A stretch of DNA of 15,637 bases. Origin: an uncultured Collinsella sp. (lineage in GTDB: Bacteria > Actinomycetota > Coriobacteriia > Coriobacteriales > Coriobacteriaceae). The stretch's first letter is position 1, and the number at the start of each line of letters is the position of its first letter. Both the position numbers and the translations under genes were made by a program. Below are positions 6,889 to 13,228 of the stretch, piece by piece. Location of the stretch: assembly GCA_958407555.1 (NCBI GenBank), contig CATYJC010000032.1, forward strand, positions 1 to 15,637, in the 5' to 3' direction. The notes under the pieces were generated by a model, which searched no databases, had not been told where the DNA came from, and worked only from the letters and a program-made list of their open reading frames with translations.

Positions 6889-8184
6889 ATGCTCGCCTTT
6901 TTACAAACCAACACACCCATCGTGGTCTTCAACCAGATTGTCGTCACGCTGCTCACGGTCTGCTTCCTGTACCAGGTGGTCTTCTTTGTCATTGGCGCTC
7001 TTCGTGGCGAGGTCGCGCCTCCCAAGGCCAAAAAACTCCATCGTTATGCCTTCTTTATCGCGGCGCATAATGAGGAGGCTGTGATCGCCAACCTCGTTCG
7101 CTCCATCAAGGATCAGGACTATCCGTCCGAGCTTATCGAGGTCTTTGTGGTCGCCGACGCCTGCACCGACAACACGGCACAGCTTGCGCGCGAGGCGGGC
7201 GCCATTGTCTATGAGCGCAACGACCTTGCCCGCAAGGGTAAGAGCTGGGTCATGGACTTTGGTTTCGACCGCATTCTCAACGAGTATCCCGATACCTTTG
7301 AGGGCTATTTTATTTTCGATGCCGATAACGTCATCTCCCGCGATTACGTCTCCAAGATGAACGACGCTTTTGACCAGGGTTTCCATGTGGTCACGAGCTA
7401 TCGTAACTCCAAGAACTTCGGCAGCTCGTGGATCTCTGCGGCCAACGCCACGTGGTATCTGCGCGAGGCGCGCTTCCTCAACAACGCGCGCAACATCTGC
7501 AAGACGTCTTGCGCCGTCTCAGGTTCGGGCTACCTCATCTCCGCCAGTGTTATCGAGGGTATGCACGGTTGGCAGTTCCACACGCTGACCGAGGATATTC
7601 AGTTCACCACATTCTGTGCCATTCACGGCATTCGCATCGGTTATGCGCCGGCAGAGTTCTTTGACGAGCAGCCCGTGACCTTTAAGGCGTCCTGGAAACA
7701 GCGCATGCGCTGGACCAAGGGCTTCTACCAGGTGTTCTTTACCTATGGCAAGCATCTTGTCAAATCGACGTTCCGCTATCATCGCTTTGCGGCCTACGAC
7801 ATGTTTATGACGATCGCGCCCGGCATGCTGCTATCGCTGATCTCGATGCTCGCCAATGCGACGTTCCTGATCGTGGGCGGTCTTTCGCACGGCTTCCTGG
7901 CCACCGAGGTTGAGATGCAGGCGTGCGCCGCTTCGCTCATTATGACCTTCGCGATGATGTACCAGACCTTCTTTATCCTGGCGCTACTCACGACCATCTT
8001 TGAGTACAAGCATATTCACTGCGCGCAAAAGTGGCGTTTGGTGACCAACCTGTTTACCTTCCCGATCTTTATGTTCAGCTATATTCCCATTACGGTGGCT
8101 GCTCTGTTCCTAAAGGTCGACTGGGTGCCGACGCAGCACGCCGTCAACGTTACCCTCGACGAGGTCATGCAAGGCGCCAAATAA
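6889..8184 (+). CDS. Processive family 2 glycosyltransferase, membrane-bound
   Basis: This 431-residue protein is a GT2 enzyme of the cellulose/hyaluronan/poly-N-acetylglucosamine synthase type, probably making a polysaccharide or transferring sugar to a lipid at the inner face of the membrane. It has one N-terminal membrane segment (about 14-38), then a GT-A domain: AAHNEEAVI (58-66), VVADACTDN (Asp90, Asp94), FDADN (143-147, the DxD), TLTEDIQFT (acceptor-side TED at 234-236) and QRMRW (271-275), the QxxRW motif of processive enzymes. Three hydrophobic stretches follow (about 304-331, 348-372, 388-410). I chose ATG 6889 because GGGAG lies 5 nt upstream; a TTG at 6874 has no such site. The gene has its own candidate promoter and a strong terminator, and no other polysaccharide gene lies nearby, so the product is unknown. 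All catalytic motifs are intact. Confidence 0.9.
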   Translation: MLAFLQTNTPIVVFNQIVVTLLTVCFLYQVVFFVIGALRGEVAPPKAKKLHRYAFFIAAHNEEAVIANLVRSIKDQDYPSELIEVFVVADACTDNTAQLAREAGAIVYERNDLARKGKSWVMDFGFDRILNEYPDTFEGYFIFDADNVISRDYVSKMNDAFDQGFHVVTSYRNSKNFGSSWISAANATWYLREARFLNNARNICKTSCAVSGSGYLISASVIEGMHGWQFHTLTEDIQFTTFCAIHGIRIGYAPAEFFDEQPVTFKASWKQRMRWTKGFYQVFFTYGKHLVKSTFRYHRFAAYDMFMTIAPGMLLSLISMLANATFLIVGGLSHGFLATEVEMQACAASLIMTFAMMYQTFFILALLTTIFEYKHIHCAQKWRLVTNLFTFPIFMFSYIPITVAALFLKVDWVPTQHAVNVTLDEVMQGAK

Positions 8185-8192
8185 CCACTATC

Positions 8193-8234
8193 AAAACCAC
8201 CACAAAGGGGACAGGCGCCTTTGTGGTGGTTTTT
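8193..8234 (+). terminator. Intrinsic terminator of the glycosyltransferase gene; REP-like palindrome
   Basis: A perfect 16-bp stem (8193-8208 with 8218-8233) has a 9-nt loop and ends in five T. It begins 9 nt after the glycosyltransferase stop. It is the reverse complement of the palindrome at 400-440 except for one loop base. Only 30 nt separate it from the next start codon. Confidence 0.9.
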
Positions 8235-8264
8235 GCGTTTGAGTGCTCAGTCGAGGGGGTTTCG

Positions 8265-8687
8265 ATGGTCTATATCCCGTTTTGGATTTGCATCTTTGTC
8301 GGCGCGGCGATTGATGCACGTGAGCGACGGTTTCCCAATGAGCTTGCCGGTGCGTGTGCGGTGGCAGCGTTTGCAGGCGTTTGGCTCGACAGGGGCGTTA
8401 ACACTGCGCTTGACCACGCCGGTCTTGCGATCATCGTCTACCTTGCCCTTGTGCTTACTGAGTCGCTCTGGCGTCGTGTTCGCCACGCCCCTGGCATTGG
8501 CATGGGGGATGCTAAGGCGCTTTTCGCGCTTTGCACGCTCGACCCTCTGGGTGGCATCGTTGCGTTTGCTGCCTCGCTCCTGGCCCTTGCCGCCGCCTGT
8601 CTCATCGCAAAATCGCGCTCCCTGCCATTGCTGCCGTTTTTGGTGCCGATATTTGCCATAATCGAGGTTGTGGGTAGTACGCTGTAA
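8265..8687 (+). CDS. Small prepilin peptidase-like protein (A24 family, TadV/CpaA type)
   Basis: This 140-residue, very hydrophobic protein has the two aspartates of type IV prepilin peptidases: Asp17 in IDARERRFPN, and Asp82 in the GxGD motif of GIGMGDAKAL. Such membrane aspartyl proteases cut the leader of type IV pilin-like or Flp pilin precursors. The N-terminal cysteine/methylase domain of PilD-type enzymes is absent, so it resembles the short TadV/CpaA form. Four or five membrane segments are likely. I chose ATG 8265 because GAGGGGG lies 5 nt upstream; the open frame extends far upstream, but that part is a shadow of the glycosyltransferase gene and terminator. No pilin or secretion ATPase gene is in the window. 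A terminator directly upstream leaves little room for a promoter, so expression may depend on readthrough. Confidence 0.8.
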   Translation: MVYIPFWICIFVGAAIDARERRFPNELAGACAVAAFAGVWLDRGVNTALDHAGLAIIVYLALVLTESLWRRVRHAPGIGMGDAKALFALCTLDPLGGIVAFAASLLALAAACLIAKSRSLPLLPFLVPIFAIIEVVGSTL

Positions 8688-8718
8688 CCGTTTGCGCGCC
8701 CTTTTTAAGGAGCATGCC

Positions 8719-9966
8719 ATGGCAACCAATCAACAGACAGCCGCCATTAAGGCGCGTATGGATCGCATTCCCGCGGCGTTGTCGCCCGAGTTGGTCGGGC
8801 GTATCGCCGCCGACCGCGGCTCAGGTGTCGTTAATCCCTATCGATGTGGTGACGACCAGGTCATTCGACGTGTCGATCGAGCCGCAGATGTGGGCACGCT
8901 CATGCGTCCGGCATTTATGCGCGATACCGAAAAGATTTTGCATCTGCCCGCATACACCCGTTATGCAGGCAAAACGCAGGTCTTTAGTTTTCGCAGCAAC
9001 GACGACCTGTCGCGTCGCGGCCTGCACGTGCAGCTTGTTTCGCGCATCGCGCGCGATATCGGACGTGCCCTGGGGCTCAACTGCGATCTGATCGAGGCGA
9101 TTGGCTTAGGCCACGACTTGGGCCACACGCCCTTTGGCCATGCCGGTGAGCGATTCCTCAACGATATCTATCACGAGCGCACGGGTCGTTATTTTTTCCA
9201 TAACGTGCAGTCGGTCCGCGTGCTCGACGCGCTGTACGGCCGCAACGTGTCGCTCCAGACGCTTGACGGCGTGCTATGCCACAACGGTGAGTACGAACAG
9301 CGTGTGTTTGAGCTTTCGGACATGAGCTCCTTTGACCAGTTCGACCTTACGGTTGAGGATTGCATTGCCACAGGTTACAGCGCAATTGAGCACCTGCGCC
9401 CCATGACGCTCGAGGGCTGCGTGGTTCGCATCTCGGATATCCTTGCCTACGTGGGGCGCGATCGCCAAGACGCCATTGCGGCGGGTCTGCTGTCACCCGA
9501 CGCCTTTGACGATGACCTGGGCGGGGCATACAACAGCTGGATCCTTACGCATGCCTCCATCGATATCGTCGAGCACAGCTATGGTAAGCCACGCATCGAG
9601 ATGAGCGAGGACCTGTTTGAGGAGATCCGCCGGGCCAAGCGTGAAAACTACGAGAAGATCTATAGCAAGGGCGGTATCGAGGGCGACTCCGAAGCGGAGC
9701 TGCGCGAGGCCTTCGAAAAGCTCTACGACCGTTGCCTGCAGGACATAAACGAAGGAGACGAGTCCTCGTATATCTTTAAGCACCACATTTCTCGCATTGA
9801 GCAGCAGCTTTCCTACTACGATCGCACCTATGCATGGCAGGACGATAAGGACCAGGCGGTCGTGGATTACATTGCGAGCATGACGGACGGTTATTTCTGC
9901 GAACTTACGAGCAAGCTGTTCCCGGGATTGAAGTTTCCACACCGTACCTATATTAACGAACGGTAG
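8719..9966 (+). CDS. Deoxyguanosinetriphosphate triphosphohydrolase-like HD-domain protein
   Basis: The 415-residue product matches dGTPase-like proteins, metal-dependent enzymes that split dNTPs into deoxynucleoside and tripolyphosphate and help control nucleotide pools. The HD-domain metal ligands are visible: His103 (GLHVQLVSRIA), His132-Asp133 in GHDLGHTPFGHAGE, and Asp240 in VRISDILAYVGRD. The arginine-rich N-terminus before the HD domain (KTQVFSF...LSRRGLH) is the usual region in this family. I chose ATG 8719 because AAGGAG (8707-8712) precedes it; an upstream GTG at 8668 would overlap the previous gene. It starts 31 nt after the prepilin peptidase gene and probably shares its transcript. 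Whether dGTP is the true substrate cannot be told from sequence, so no symbol is given. Confidence 0.92.
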   Translation: MATNQQTAAIKARMDRIPAALSPELVGRIAADRGSGVVNPYRCGDDQVIRRVDRAADVGTLMRPAFMRDTEKILHLPAYTRYAGKTQVFSFRSNDDLSRRGLHVQLVSRIARDIGRALGLNCDLIEAIGLGHDLGHTPFGHAGERFLNDIYHERTGRYFFHNVQSVRVLDALYGRNVSLQTLDGVLCHNGEYEQRVFELSDMSSFDQFDLTVEDCIATGYSAIEHLRPMTLEGCVVRISDILAYVGRDRQDAIAAGLLSPDAFDDDLGGAYNSWILTHASIDIVEHSYGKPRIEMSEDLFEEIRRAKRENYEKIYSKGGIEGDSEAELREAFEKLYDRCLQDINEGDESSYIFKHHISRIEQQLSYYDRTYAWQDDKDQAVVDYIASMTDGYFCELTSKLFPGLKFPHRTYINER

Positions 9967-9981
9967 TTCGTATATTTTCGG

Positions 9982-9987
9982 TATACT
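9982..9987 (+). promoter_or_regulatory. Candidate -10 of rarA
   Basis: TATACT sits 40 nt upstream of the chosen rarA start, in the only non-coding gap between the dGTPase and rarA genes. No convincing -35 is found at 16-18 nt upstream, so the promoter may be weak or activator-dependent. Confidence 0.4.
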
Positions 9988-10026
9988 GTTAGCGGATAAC
10001 GTATTTGATTGATGCACGGGATGGTT

Positions 10027-11376
10027 ATGGACGACCTTTTTTCTGCTTCGACGCGCGAGCGTTCCTTTCAGAATGCGCCGCTTGCGGTGCGCATGCGGCC
10101 CAATTCGCTCGACGAGTATGTGGGCCAGCAAAAGGCTGTCGGTAAGGGCTCGTGGTTGCGTGCCGCGATTGAGCACGACGTGCTGTCGAGTGTGATTCTG
10201 TACGGGCCGGCCGGTACGGGCAAGACGACGCTGGCACATATTATCGCCAACCATACCAAGAGCGAGTTTGTCGAAGTCAGCGCCGTGACGGGCACCGTAA
10301 AGGATCTTCGCCGCGTGATTGACGAGGCCAAGACGCGTCTGAATACGTACGACCGTCGCACCATTCTTTTCATCGACGAGATTCACCGCTTTTCCAAGTC
10401 GCAGCAGGATGCCTTGCTGCATGCGGTTGAGAACCGTACCGTCATTATGATTGGCGCCACGACGGAGAATCCGTACTTCGAGGTCAACTCGGCGTTGCTC
10501 TCGCGCGGTCGCGTGGTGGAACTTGAGCATCTTAAAGACGAGGATATCGCCACACTCATTGAGCGTGCGCTCGAGGCGCCGCAGGGTTTGAACGGCAAGT
10601 TCTCGGCCGATGAGGATACGGTTAAGACTATCTGCACGCTGGCAGCGGGTGACGCTCGCTCGGCGCTCACGACGCTTGAGCTTGCGAGCGAGATTGCCGT
10701 TACGCGTCCCGATACCGAGGGGACGCCCGCGCCGGCGGCGGGGGAGCGCTATCCCATCACTGTTGACGACGTGAAGATTGCCAACCCGCGCCGTGGCTTT
10801 TCGTACGACAAAAACGGTGACATGCACTACGACATTATCAGTGCGTTCATTAAGTCTATGCGCGGTAGTGACCCCGATGCCACGATCTATTGGCTTGCAC
10901 GCATGATCGACGCGGGGGAGGATCCCAAGTTTATCGCTCGTCGTATTATGATTCAGGCTTCTGAGGATGTTGGCAACGCCGACCCACAGGCGCTTTTGGT
11001 GGCACATGCCGCGTTTAAGTCTGCCGAGGTCATTGGCTATCCCGAGTGCCGTATTAATCTGGCTCAGGCTGCTCTCTATGTGTGCTTGGCGCCTAAATCC
11101 AACGCGTGCGAGGCTTCGATCGATGCGGCGTTGGCCGATATTCATTCAAGTGGGCTCCGCGAGGTGCCGAGTTATCTGCGCGATCGTCACCGTCCGGGCA
11201 GCGACGAATACGGTGTGTATAAGTATCCGCACGATTATCCCGAAGGTTGGGTCGATCAGCGCTATTTGCCCGATGGGCTGGAGCGCGGTGCGTTTTGGCA
11301 GCCTGCCGGCCGTGGCTGGGAAGAGTGGCGCGTAGAGCAAAGCGATCGCGACCGTAGTGGCAGAGCGCCCAAGTAG
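10027..11376 (+). CDS. rarA: Replication-associated recombination protein A (RarA/MgsA), AAA+ ATPase
   Basis: This cytosolic AAA+ ATPase, related to clamp loaders and to eukaryotic WRNIP1, acts at stalled replication forks. In the 449-residue protein, the conserved N-terminal LAVRMRPNSLDEYVGQQ is followed by Walker A GPAGTGKT (60-67), Walker B LFIDEIH (114-120), sensor 1 region GATTENPYFEV (143-153) and an arginine-finger segment SALLSR (155-160). The C-terminal half carries the DAGEDPKFIARR and ASEDVGNADP signatures of the family. The start is uncertain: TTG 10009, ATG 10012, ATG 10021 and ATG 10027 are all in frame. I prefer 10027 because GGGATGG lies just upstream and MDDLF is a typical start of the family. 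No clear terminator follows. Confidence 0.95.
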   Translation: MDDLFSASTRERSFQNAPLAVRMRPNSLDEYVGQQKAVGKGSWLRAAIEHDVLSSVILYGPAGTGKTTLAHIIANHTKSEFVEVSAVTGTVKDLRRVIDEAKTRLNTYDRRTILFIDEIHRFSKSQQDALLHAVENRTVIMIGATTENPYFEVNSALLSRGRVVELEHLKDEDIATLIERALEAPQGLNGKFSADEDTVKTICTLAAGDARSALTTLELASEIAVTRPDTEGTPAPAAGERYPITVDDVKIANPRRGFSYDKNGDMHYDIISAFIKSMRGSDPDATIYWLARMIDAGEDPKFIARRIMIQASEDVGNADPQALLVAHAAFKSAEVIGYPECRINLAQAALYVCLAPKSNACEASIDAALADIHSSGLREVPSYLRDRHRPGSDEYGVYKYPHDYPEGWVDQRYLPDGLERGAFWQPAGRGWEEWRVEQSDRDRSGRAPK

Positions 11377-11380
11377 GTCG

Positions 11381-11430
11381 TTGCCACCTCGCACATTCCC
11401 TTTGGGTATCTTTCCCCTTCTTTGGGGTAC
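11381..11430 (+). promoter_or_regulatory. Candidate promoter region of the sigma operon
   Basis: The gap between rarA and the operon carries TTGCCA (11381-11386) 17 nt before GGGTAT (11404-11409), and a second GGGTAC at 11425-11430. GGGTAT/GGGTAC resembles the -10 of SigB/SigF-type promoters, which would suit an autoregulated operon for such a sigma factor. A GTTT-like -35 is not found at the right distance. CCCC and GGGG around TTCTTT (11414-11427) can also pair. Confidence 0.3.
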
Positions 11431-11471
11431 CATGAAAAGCGTCTGTATTTCGATTCCTTCGGGAGGCTTGT

Positions 11472-12065
11472 ATGAGTCCCATTCAAATCGCCCTGCTTCT
11501 GCTCGCCGTTGCCGGCGTGTGGGCTGTTATCGAGCTCGCGCTCACGCTGCGCAAGACCCGCAACGTCGTTGATTCGCTCGATAAGACCGTAAACGATCTT
11601 AATAACACCATCGCCGAGGCTCAGCCTGTGGTGGCAAAGCTCGATGGTGCCGTTGACGAGCTTACGCCGGCACTTGCCCAGATGGAGCCGCTGCTCAAGT
11701 CGAGCAAGACTGCCGTTGACGCCCTGACGTCCAACCTCGTTGAGGTTGAGGCGGTCGTTCGCGACATCTCTGAGGTTACGGGCACCATGGCCGAGGCAAG
11801 CAACGCTGTGTCGAGCGTGACTGATTCTGCTGCTGGCGCCGTGCAGAAGCTTTTCAATAAGGTGAAGGCTCCTGCAGCCGACGCCGATCGCAAGCTCGCC
11901 GCTGCCGCCACCGAGGCCGAGCAGCCTACCGAGCGCGTTCTGATTGGTGAGGCTGAGGACGAGGCCGCCGATGGTGCGGATGCGGCTCAGAAGCCCGCAG
12001 CCAAGCCTGCTCAGTATTACACCTACACGCCCGCCGAGACCTCCGAGGAGTCCTGCGATGAGTAG
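11472..12065 (+). CDS. DUF948-like membrane protein with coiled coil
   Basis: This 197-residue protein starts with one membrane segment (about 4-24) with no cleavage site. It continues as a long alpha-helical region with heptad-like hydrophobic spacing (about 30-130), where alanine, valine and aspartate dominate, and ends in a low-complexity Ala/Glu/Asp/Lys-rich tail. This is the layout of DUF948 proteins, which resemble the B. subtilis general stress protein YtxG. No enzyme motif is present, so I infer a structural or scaffold role at the membrane. GGGAGG lies 6 nt before the ATG. Its 3' end overlaps the anti-sigma gene by 8 nt, so it heads that operon. The function is unknown. Confidence 0.75.
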   Translation: MSPIQIALLLLAVAGVWAVIELALTLRKTRNVVDSLDKTVNDLNNTIAEAQPVVAKLDGAVDELTPALAQMEPLLKSSKTAVDALTSNLVEVEAVVRDISEVTGTMAEASNAVSSVTDSAAGAVQKLFNKVKAPAADADRKLAAAATEAEQPTERVLIGEAEDEAADGADAAQKPAAKPAQYYTYTPAETSEESCDE

Positions 12066-12435
12066 CGAAGCAACTTGCCCCATCACGTTGACTGTTGCCG
12101 GGGATCCGCGTCTGGCACGCCTTGTACGTATGACAGCGGCTAATGTCGGTGCGCTGTGCTCCATGTCCGTCGATCGCATCGAGGACATCCGTATGGCTGC
12201 CGAGGAGGCCTTCATCTTTGGCTGCACGGCTGTTGATTCCGACGATATCTCGATCAAATTCGACGTCGACGAATCGCACGTGGGTATGACTTTTACCTTT
12301 GGTGACCAGGCGACCGTCGATGAGGATGACCAGGCTGCCGTGTATGCCGAGCTCATTTTGGCGAGCGTGTGCGATTCCTACGAAAAGACTGCGGCGCCTC
12401 TGACGCTTTCCCTCGACCTCAAGGCGGATATCTAA
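12058..12435 (+). CDS. RsbW-like anti-sigma factor, degenerate GHKL fold
   Basis: In this 125-residue protein the N-terminal half reads like RsbW/SpoIIAB anti-sigma kinases: a beta strand ITLTVAG, then RLVRMTAANVGALCSMSVDRIEDIRMAAEEA. It lies directly before a SigB/F/G-type sigma gene, which supports an anti-sigma role binding that factor in the cytosol. The kinase features are missing. Aligned with the family pattern E-A-x-x-N, the N-box asparagine position is Phe53 (EEAFIFG), and no DxGxG or GxGL glycine box follows; the C-terminal half is acidic and then short beta strands. ATP-dependent phosphorylation of an anti-anti-sigma partner therefore looks unlikely. GAGGAG precedes the ATG at 12058, which lies inside the end of the upstream gene. 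The fold assignment comes from pattern and neighbour, not from a search. Confidence 0.72.
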   Translation: MSSEATCPITLTVAGDPRLARLVRMTAANVGALCSMSVDRIEDIRMAAEEAFIFGCTAVDSDDISIKFDVDESHVGMTFTFGDQATVDEDDQAAVYAELILASVCDSYEKTAAPLTLSLDLKADI

Positions 12436-12436
12436 T

Positions 12437-13228
12437 ATGACCGAACGTTCCCGGAGCGGTAAGACCGCTTGGGACAAGGAGAAAACCCGCGAGCTGTTTC
12501 GTCGCTACAAAGAGACCGGTGATCCGGACGCACGTGAGCAACTCGTCATGTCCCATATGAACCTGGTAAGGTTTCTTGCCAACAAATTTAAGAACCGCGG
12601 CGAGCCGCTCGACGACCTTATGCAGGTCGGATACTTGGGTCTACTCAAGGCAATCGACCGCTTTGATCCCGAGCGTGGGCTCGAGTTCACCACGTTTGCC
12701 ACGCCCACCATCCTTGGCGAGATCAAGCGTCATTTCCGTGACAAGGGTTGGAGCGTGCGTGTGCCTCGTCGCCTGCAGGAGCTTTCTGCCAAGGTCAACC
12801 AAGCCACCGATAAGCTCACCAATGAGCTGCAGCGCTCGCCTAAGGTTGAGGAAATCGCTGAGTACCTGGACGTGACCGTCGACGAGGTACTGGAGGCCAT
12901 GGAGTCCTCTTCGGCCTATACTTCGGTGCCCATCGAGGCTCCTGGCACGTCCGATTCCGACGATGCCCCCTCGATTCTCGACCGCTACGCCGACGACGAC
13001 AACGAGCTCGACTTTACCGATGACCGCCTGGTGATCGAAGAAGCCATTCGCGATTTCTCGCCGCGCGAGCGCGAGGTTATCGAGCTGCGCTTCGTAAAGG
13101 GCATGACCCAGATCGAGATTGCCAAGAAGCTGGGCATCTCGCAGGTGCAGGTCTCGCGCCTGCTGCGCCGTACCCTGAAGAAGATTCAAGACAAGATTGA
13201 CCCCGACGGAGTGATGGTTCGTTCATGA
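12437..13228 (+). CDS. RNA polymerase sigma factor, SigB/SigF/SigG family
   Basis: This 263-residue group 3 sigma factor directs RNA polymerase to an alternative promoter set. Region 2 spans about 35-105, with HMNLVRFLANKF and EPLDDLMQVGYLGLLKAIDRFDPERG (core binding and -10 recognition). Region 3 follows from about 110 (RVPRRLQEL), and region 4 (about 200-250) has SPREREVIELRF and the helix-turn-helix MTQIEIAKKLGISQVQVSR (223-241) for the -35. All three domains are complete. Between regions 3 and 4 is an acidic linker (about 170-196) longer than expected. The start is one base after the anti-sigma stop with only a weak AAGGCGG upstream, so translation is probably coupled. Coriobacteria are not known to sporulate, so a stress-type role is likelier. 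I leave the symbol blank because SigB, SigF and SigG cannot be told apart here. Confidence 0.93.
   Translation: MTERSRSGKTAWDKEKTRELFRRYKETGDPDAREQLVMSHMNLVRFLANKFKNRGEPLDDLMQVGYLGLLKAIDRFDPERGLEFTTFATPTILGEIKRHFRDKGWSVRVPRRLQELSAKVNQATDKLTNELQRSPKVEEIAEYLDVTVDEVLEAMESSSAYTSVPIEAPGTSDSDDAPSILDRYADDDNELDFTDDRLVIEEAIRDFSPREREVIELRFVKGMTQIEIAKKLGISQVQVSRLLRRTLKKIQDKIDPDGVMVRS

Noticed and set aside
8031..8264. Longer N-terminus of the prepilin peptidase frame
   Set aside because: It overlaps the glycosyltransferase gene in another frame and crosses its terminator; ATG 8265 has a strong ribosome binding site.
9493..11145. 550-residue open frame antisense to the dGTPase and rarA genes
   Set aside because: It spans two well-supported genes and the gap between them, with no recognisable domain. 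It is a codon-bias shadow.
11262..12356. 364-residue minus-strand frame over the rarA end and the DUF948/anti-sigma genes
   Set aside because: It crosses three supported genes and has no start signal or domain.
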